From assembly GCF_004798865.1 (NCBI RefSeq), contig NW_025336576.1, positions 1,849,677-1,913,676 on the forward strand: a DNA stretch of 64,000 bases. The letters run 5' to 3'. The stretch comes from Varanus komodoensis. Lineage: Eukaryota > Chordata > Lepidosauria > Squamata > Varanidae. The position numbers were made by a program, and so were the translations under genes. This document shows positions 46,001 to 55,000 of the stretch, in pieces; positions within the stretch are counted from its first letter, which is position 1; each line of letters begins with the position of its first letter. A model generated the notes under the pieces. It did no database searches, was not told the origin of the DNA, and saw only the letters and a program-made list of their open reading frames with translations.

Positions 46001-49000
46001 ACTTTGCTCTTTCTGCATTGTTAAATAGGGATCGGCGGACAGACGCGATCTGCACTAGACACGACAAGACCTGGCGAAAGCAGGGGAGTTAAATGGAGGT
46101 GCTTCAGTTGTCTGGCAAGTAGGAATTATGGGAAGACAAGCAGGCCATCCTTTCTGGCACGTGGCTGGGGCAGACTTTCACAGCCTCCCGTGTGGCATCC
46201 AAGCCCTCCGCCAAGCCTCTGGAGAGGAAACGTTAAATGCACGTGCAATAGGCAGGATTTCCACACTTACCAGGGGCGAAAATGTAGGAGGGATGGAATG
46301 GTACAGGTCAAAAAATAGCTGTAAGGTTGAGGAATCTAGAAATGCTGAAAGAGATGCAAATACTACATTACTGCAGGTGCCTGAGGCACTGTAATACACA
46401 GAACCCTTGACGAGATGGCCAGGCCAGCACTCAAGAGTGGCCACAGGCCTGACACCCTCACCCACACTGAGCAGGATCCGCCCCAGCTACTGCAAAGCCC
46501 CCCTATCTTCTCCCACTATACTGCAGGACAGCCCGACACCTTTGAGCAGCAGCCCTGCTGAGAGCCTTGCTCCAAAGCCGCAACCCTGCCCACCTCTCTG
46601 GCTGCTCTGGATCACATGGCCCCAGGCACACTGCCCGCCCTCCCCAGCACAGCTCTTGAAAGGTAAGCATAAAATATGCTGGAAGAGCCAGCCGTACATC
46701 CCACGTGCAGCTGTGCCCCAGTTCAGTGTGCTGAGTTAAACCCTTCGAAATGGGAAATGGGAAAGTGATGTTGAGCAACGCCTGCTCTCAGCACCCAGCG
46801 TGGCGGCCCTGGAGATGCGCTGCCATGTGGCTTTAAAAAGGTGCACAGGCTCCTACAAACAGCTCCCCATAAATCATGCAGGTGGTGGTATGTTTAAGAG
46901 ACACAAGCAATTAATGACTGCCAGGGCTTGACGATGGGGATGCCCTGCCTTTACAAAAAGGCAACCGCCTGGACTGTTACTGAAGTGGACATCTGTCATG
47001 GCAAGTATACGTTGAAAGGACATGCCTGTACTAGAGAAAGCTGCTCTGCCCCTGCTCCTTAGGTATTACTTGATTTGCCATGGCTTTCCGCCTCGCCATG
47101 GTGTCCCCCGCCCCGTAGACTTGCCCGCTACAAAAAGCCCCTTTCCATGAGGAAGCACACTCCTTTCTCCAGCCCTCCATACATTCTGTGCTCACAGAGC
47201 AGGATCCTCAGAGGAGCTCTTTAAGTAGGAAAATAGCTTGTGAACGACTGTGCATTCAGAGTAGCGTCAAGGGACGGTATGGAAAACGAGGGCTTCACGA
47301 TTCAGTGTGGTCACTGCGACAGGCCTTCTAACCTTCAACAGCCGCTGTTGAATTAGAGGCAGCAGTCAAAGGTGTGGACTGAGACACAGGAGAGCTGGGT
47401 TCCACCGGGATGGCAAGGAGCAGCTTTTCACAGGGGGGGAAGGGCACAGCCCTGTGAGGTTCCAGGTGGAGGGCAATACCCCCCCACCGTATGGTATTGT
47501 GACTATCTGGGAGAGTGAAACCTTGCCTGAGGCCACTGGGGGCGGTTTGAGAGATGGAAATCTGTGAGCCGGGGCCCTGCCAACTCAGACTCCACATCAG
47601 CTCCGAGATTTAAAAAACCTAAAACCAGAGAATGGAAAATGGGTGCATCGTTTAGACAAGACTGACGCCTGCCACTGACCAAGAGAACAAATCCATTGCA
47701 AGGCCACTCTCCTGAAACAGTTTATTTATCCACCCTAAAAGCGAGGACAGGACCAGAGAGCACCCAAACCTGATCTCCAGCTGGTTGGTATCTGTACTGT
47801 GCAGAGATCATCTGAAGACTCATCTGTTGATGTGCCAATAAAGTCAAAGTTCAGGCAATTGTGTGTAAGCTTGAGGAGCTGCATGAGGAGACCATGCTGG
47901 CTTTCATCATTCAAATTCAGGTTTTTTCCTGAAGCCTACGAGAGAGAGAGAGAGAGGAGAGAGAGGAGAGGGGGGGAAGGATGCCATTAAGGCACAAAGG
48001 GAGCACAGTGTGGGGAGCTGACTTGGCGTGCCGAGGGCAGAAGCACAGCCCTCTTCCCCTAGCAGAAGTGGGCCTGATCGTTGCGGCAGGAGCTGCTTCC
48101 CAGGGAGCACAGCTGCAGCTCAGTTCTACTGGAAAGACAAGCAAAGGGCCACAAACATGTGGCTACCCCAAGCAGCTGCACTCTTCAACCCCCAGCCTCC
48201 CCATTACTTCCATGGGCCAATCACAGGGAAGTCCAATGCAGGACAAACAAGGCACAGCAGCCTTCTGGGCAGTGCCCCTTCGCTGGTTTGTGCTCGGCTT
48301 TCAAGACAGGAACACCGTTTCTTGAGAAAACCACCTGGCTCATCAAGCATCATTATGCACAGTTGCAGGGATGTGAGAGGAATTCGACAGATTCCCTGGC
48401 CTGGGCTCCCCTGACTTGTCTGCTTTGCAGTGGCCCTCAGTCTGACCTCCTGTGGGGTAGTTGCCAGGAAGTGAGCCCGACGTGCTGCAGATGCAGTGCC
48501 CCAGTGAAGGCAGGTTGCTGGGAATGGTGGCCAGCGCCCCACTCGCTACAGCCCTCTTCGCATCCTGATGGGGAAGGCTACCAGTTGTCCCACTGGGGGA
48601 CTGCAAACATGTGCAGACTTCCCCTTGGCTCAGTTCGCTTTGCAGGACTAAGCTGAGCATGGGAGGAAGCCCACAGGTGCTGAAAGGGATGGATTTGAAA
48701 CGTTCGTCTCGATCCTATTGTCGTGCATGAAGCTCCGACAGAAACAGTGACTCACGAGGAGACCTTGCACTTGGCACCCAGTGCCCAAGAGTCGACCCCA
48801 CAACCCAATGCTGGTACGGCTGAACCACCTACTGCGTCTTCTCGAGCCCCAGCCCGTTGACCTCTATCAGAGACAGAGAGTCATGGGAAAGAGGGAGCTG
48901 CAAGTTCTACTCAGACGGAGGCAGAGCAAACTGTCTCCTCCCCCCGACTCTGATCTCCCTGAGCAAGAAACAGAAGACACAATAGGTGTCGTGGATTTCT

Positions 49001-52000
49001 CAAAAGCCGAGAACAGACGTATTTTACGCAGATTTGAACAACTACAAAGTAGACAGCGTAAGAGGGAAGAAAGGCGTGACTTGGGAGAATGATACGATGT
49101 GGGCTCAGGAAGAGAAGCCATTATAGGGCTGACACCTGCTTAGCAGGGACCGCTATTAGAGAACTAATCTATAGTATTGTAAATCTTGTAGACAATTAAC
49201 ATTAAAGGACTGTAGTTTTATTGCTCTATGGAGAGTGGAATGTTTATATAATGGGTCCTCGACCATCCCCCCTCGACACTTATGCAGATGTTTCCCGGTG
49301 AGCTAGGCTGCAGGGGGAGAACTTCAGGGCCCGAAATCCATGCAGATCTCTCCGCATCCAGAATGCTGCCAGTTTACTTCCATGGAATTGAACACAGCAG
49401 CAACTGTGTAAAATTCTGGAGGCTTTTCTCATCGCCTTCTTACCTGTTTCAGTAAATTGCACGAAAGTGTGAAAATATCAAACAACGATGAATCTCGGAA
49501 TGAAGAGGCGATTTTCCTGTGCTTGGTCAGAGGGTGTGTAGTGTCTGCCTAGAAGAGGGTGGGGTGGGGAAAAAGATTAACAGTGGAACCCAATTCAAGT
49601 CAAGGAAAGGGGTGCAAGGAGGGTTTGCGCTCCATCTGGACCACTCCAGGAAAATGGTCTCTACATGCAGGTGTTAACATCAGCACTGAAATAAGACGTT
49701 AACTGCCCAGAATGCTGATTCAGAGAGCTGCTCGTGCGGCTGGGCAAAAACGCTGGGGTGAGCAAGTACCCGAGCAAGGTCAAAGGCTTCTTCTCCAGCC
49801 TGGGTGGACCTGCGGCAGGCAGGCTCTCGCTGCCCGGGCACGTCAGGCGCCTGCCACCACGCTCCAGCATCCCGCCTCCCAAATGCCAGTGAGGCCAGCT
49901 TGGCCCTGCGACGCTGGTTGTCAAGATATCGCTTGCACAGAACGAGGAGTGCTGTGTGCACCCAGCCCACATCCAGCAGTGCTGCAGGTGGGCAACCCTG
50001 GAGCAGCCCCCCAGTAACAGAAAGCAGGCCAGGCCGCAAAAGAGCTGCGACACAGTGCTGGAGAACCGAAGAGAAGGCTGGTGGCTGAAAGTGAGCTGGG
50101 CTAAGGCCGCCTGGAGTGCAATTCCTTGGGTAGAAAAGTAGGACATGAATCAGGTAACAACGTGCTTTTTGTCTCGACATCTACAAGTGTTAAAGCATGG
50201 GAAATCCAATATGCAGCCCCTTGGACACATACTAATTACCTGCGGGCCCAATCCAGGTTGGTCATCTCCACAAGAATATGCTCTTGTGCTGCACCCATTC
50301 ACTGCACATGGCAAGTAAGGGCTAACATGTTCTCATCTGAAGCCGCTTTCCCTGGTCACAGCCTTTGAAATCCATTTTGAAGCTCCAACTACAGACCAGA
50401 TAAAGGAGCCACCGACGGTGAAGCCAATTCACTCCTAGTGGCAGGCAAGTGACTTGGCACACTGCTCTGGAAACATCGCCCCAGAGAGCTACGACTCCTG
50501 AAGCTGTAAGTGGAGCAGATCAAGCTCTTCACTTCGCCTTCTGCTGGGATGGAGAGTTGTGCCTGAGTCCTCACAGAGCCCTTTGTCATTAACCAGCAGG
50601 AGAAAGTAAGCTGAGCTGGTAGGTGTTCTAGTAACAGCATCTGCAGGAGCATCAGGATCTCTTGGTGATCTCACCACCTCTCCCACAGATACGGAAGGAC
50701 TGGTGGGATTTGTTGCGGCAGCTACCTTTAGGTCATCGCTGCCTCAGTCATTTAGCTCTTTATGTGTCCAGGAAGTGGGAGGAAAAGAAAACTAGACCAA
50801 ACACCAGAAAGGGGGACAGTCACTTACAGTAAAACACACGCTGCACAGACAAAAATCAGTGCGCAAAAACACAGCACAGTGAGAGAAAAGTTCATCCTGG
50901 CTTCACTGCGCAAGGCAGTAGCACTTACTTGATTAATTTCGTTTGTCAGCTGAGACAGGATTGTCACGCCTATGATGCAGTGCTCCACACTGTCCTGAGG
51001 AAGGAACAGGAATAGGAAGAGAAAGGCTGATTTTAGAGGATGTGCTGAGGGGAGACACGGGGGGTAGGTGCCGCCACAGAAAAAGAGAAGTCGAAAAGAT
51101 GCCACTGACAAAAACAACAGTGAAAAAATCGATGGCTTTCACCGATCAGATTTTGAAGTACCTTCTTTTATCAAGTTTTACAATTTTAAGTTATTGTTTT
51201 TAGGTAAGTTCAAGAGGTTGATATTTTAAACAAGTAAGATTAACTAATCTCTTATGTGTCTTTCAGCCACCAGGAGCACACGAGTGCAGCCACAAACTTT
51301 TTCCCTTATGGACCCACTGAGTGGCCTTCAGCTTGATCTCTGGCTATATTTATCAACCAATTAATTTCTATGGTGCCCTGTAGCTGAAGCTCTCTGGGCA
51401 GTTTACATTTTTTTTAACTTGCATGCAAAAGAAGCCATGCGAGTTGTGCCCTCAGCTCAGGAGTATTTTTCTGTAACTGTCCTGTTTTCTATCAGGCCTG
51501 ACATGGGCTTGATTTAGTCAATGTACCAGACACCAGGGCTATCCAGTGAAGCTGGCTGGTCAAAGGTTCAGCACAGAAAAGTATATACTTCTTCAGACAC
51601 AGAATTAACTTACGAAGTTCATTGTTGCAACATGTGGGGACAGCCAATAGCTTAGATGGCTTTAAAAGGGGATGAGACAAATTCAGAGAGAAGACCCATG
51701 CCTGAAAGGCTGTCACAGAGAAGAGAGAGCAGAGCAGAGCAGAGCATGGACAGCCACAGAACTGGGGCAGGTCAGAACTTAAATACTGTGGGTTCAAAGA
51801 TGCATGACTGAAATGATGAAAAATGGGTGCGAAAGACCAGCCTCCTGACAAGGGCGCTAGAAGAACCTTTAGTCAAAGCATTACGTAGGTGAAATGGGGA
51901 GGAGGAAATAACCAACCTGTAAAAACTTTGTGACGTCAGTGATGACATTTCTGAAAACATATTCATCCTTCTGACAGTCAAACCAGCCCAGTTTTGTGAT

Positions 52001-55000
52001 CCTGGCATAGAGCTGAATTAGAGCTTGTGTGACGAATGTTGCCAGCTTGGGTCTGGTAGCAAGGTAGTTGAGCACATAGTTTCCTGTAAAACAGAACACA
52101 GGAGCATCTCAATAAGGAAGAGTGGCCAGGATGAAAGCTGTGAATTCGGAAACAAATGCAGACTCAGGCAGTGATTGAGGCTAGCCTTTCACCGAGAGGT
52201 GCCATGCTGGGAGCCGACGCTGAAAGCGAGCGTGTACAAAATCATCTCTGACTTTAACTGATAATGGCGCTCTGCATTGCTGTGTCCAGCAGTAACAGTG
52301 GGTGATTTTATTTTATTATGGCATTGTTATACCATCCCTTAGTCAATCATCTCTCAGGATGGTTTACAACACACTAAAAAGTAAAACACCCCAGATCTTC
52401 CACTGTGTCCTGGTATGGGTGAGTAACTGCGGCACAAATATGCCCAGGTCAACAATACTGCACTGCACACGCTGCTGCTCTTCCTCCTGAAGTCTTGTGG
52501 GAAGGTCTCTGTGCAGAGTGGTGGCTCCTTTGAGAAAGTGGCCCAGGCCATTGCTCAGGTGGCGGCAGCCAAGTACGTACTTTCCCTCCTAGGTTTACGC
52601 TGTGCAATTGCAGGATGCGCTTCTCTTTATGCAGGAGGATTAGTTGAGCTGCTTGCACCAAAGGAGCAAGGGGTCAGTGAGTTCTCCTCAAGGGAAGGGC
52701 ACAGGCTGCTTGCTGCAGGAGGGGGTGGGCTACCCAGACACACCGCTGCAGTGAGGCGGCCTGGGAGTCAGTGACTAGGAAATACTTGCAGGCAGAGCCC
52801 TGCGACTCTGCAGTGCTGCAGGCAACCCTTGAAGTCTTGACGCCCCCCGAGTCCGGGGTGACAAGCCACAGACTGGCAGCTGGCAGCTCCTCATGGATGC
52901 TCTGCAGGTGGTTCTGGGGGCTCTCACTGCCAGCATCTCGCTGGGCGTCAGATCCTTTTGACCAGCAGGTGGAAGAAGGGTGACTGAAGACAGAGCAGAA
53001 GCTGGCAGAGGAACAAGCCCCCTCAGGGGTGCTTTGTTGGTTACACCCAGCTGGCCTGCATGAGCAATAAGTGGCAAAAGACTGAAGCAGGAGAGAAAGA
53101 GGGAGGACGTAGGCTGCTGTGGGGCGATGTATTGCTAGCAGGCTTCAGGAAGCAAGCTTGCTTGGAGGCAGAGAAGCAGCAGCCTTTCTGGCCACTCTTT
53201 CCGAGTCTCTGCAGCATTTTTTCACTCAACTGTGATAAAATTGCTGTTCTGCTTTTGGATGATTGGACAAGCCGTTGTAGGCTGAACAACCCATGGGTGG
53301 TTAGGGTGTTCTGTTGCCAGACAAAAAGGCCACTGGGCAGGAAGCAGTTTGTATCTGGAGGACATGATAACCCACATGACCAGCTACACCAGGCCGTTTC
53401 AATGATCTGCGTTAGCATTCCGTTAAGGCTTCATTACTTCATTTACTCGATTTATTGTATTTTGCTATGTTTCTAGTCTACCTATTTACAACACTGCTCT
53501 ATGGTTCCATACCTAGCCACATTCCAGAGTCATGAACTATAAAAAGATAAAGTAGATAAAATAATAAAAACTGTGTTGAAAACAATTCTAAGCCATTGCC
53601 GATCAGCAAGGGAGGCTTCCTGGAAAAAGGGCCAGAGCTGGTCTGACCTCCAGAGACAGGCAGCGCTGCCACTCGGAAGGCCCTCCTCCTGGGGGTCTCC
53701 AGTTAGGCCACTGGTCAGAGAGAAGGCACTGTCTCAAGCATCCTGGCCCCAAGCTGCCTGAAGGTCCTCTGCACCCTCATCCCAGACTCAATCCTAGCCC
53801 AGGGGCAAAGAGGCAGCCAGTGCAAAGGAGGGGCACGCTAGAAAGGGGCCATGCTGGAATGGGCCCCTGCTGCACGTCAGCTCCAGCTCGCAGAGCAACT
53901 GTGAGGGCAGCCTAAGTGGTCCTCACCATTCCCCAGTGAGGCGAGGGCCTCGGCTGGATCGTCAACCGCTTAAGTCCTCAGAAATTTACTGAATTCTACC
54001 GGTCTCCAGGAGGGATGCTGTGTGATGAGCTCGAATATGACCAGGTAATGATCTGACTGCAACGACGAGGTCCTTGGACCCCCATCCCCACTGCTCAGGC
54101 TACTTATCTCACAGCTTGATGCAAAGGCCCAGTCAAGTGAATTTCATGTATTTCTTGAATTTATTCACCGCACCCTTAGCCAAAAAGGCTCTCCAGGCGG
54201 CTTTCAATCAAATGCCCTGCCCCATGTGCAGGGTGATGGCCAACTGAGACAGTCCCATGGATGTCATGCAGGCTATGAACTCCCAAGCTGGGACTCCAGA
54301 TACGGACTCAGCATGGCAATTAAAGGCAACCCAGGATCACCTTCTGGGGGCCCTTCAAAAACATACCTCTGACCACCTCTGCCAGCTCAGGGGAGGATGA
54401 TGTTGCACTATGGGATGGCTGGTACGCCAGCAGCATTGCTGGTGTTGTATACCACTTGAATCTATATTCATTTTTAGAAATCACAAGTGGTATATACATT
54501 TTCTGAAGTAAAAAGCCCATAAAATTGGAAAGAAAATGATGAAGGGAAGATAAGTGGCTCTGGAAAAATCAAACCCTTCCTGCAATCAAGCCTTCTCTTC
54601 TCTATCAGTTAGAGCTACTTTAGAGTAGGTAATGCTGAGGGAAGGCTTTGTGACACATGCTTATTTAAATCATGCCTGCCACAATGGGCTCTACGGTGAA
54701 CTGTTCTGAAGACTACTCAAAAAGGCAGTAGGTTCGGAACATTACAACCAGGCTGTTAATGGTGACTGCCAATAGGGCGTATGGAGCTGCCCTGTGGAAA
54801 CAGGGACACTGGCATCGATTTAGTTTTAGGCCCACTTAAAAGTGCTGGTGATAACTTCTATGATTCTTTATGATCTAAAGGACCAGGGAATCTAAAGGAC
54901 CATCTCCTCCTGTATGAACCTGCCCATCTACCAGGATCAGAACTTCTTCTGGTAGGAGGCTCATGATGCCTGCTTAATGAACTTACACAGCATGACCATA

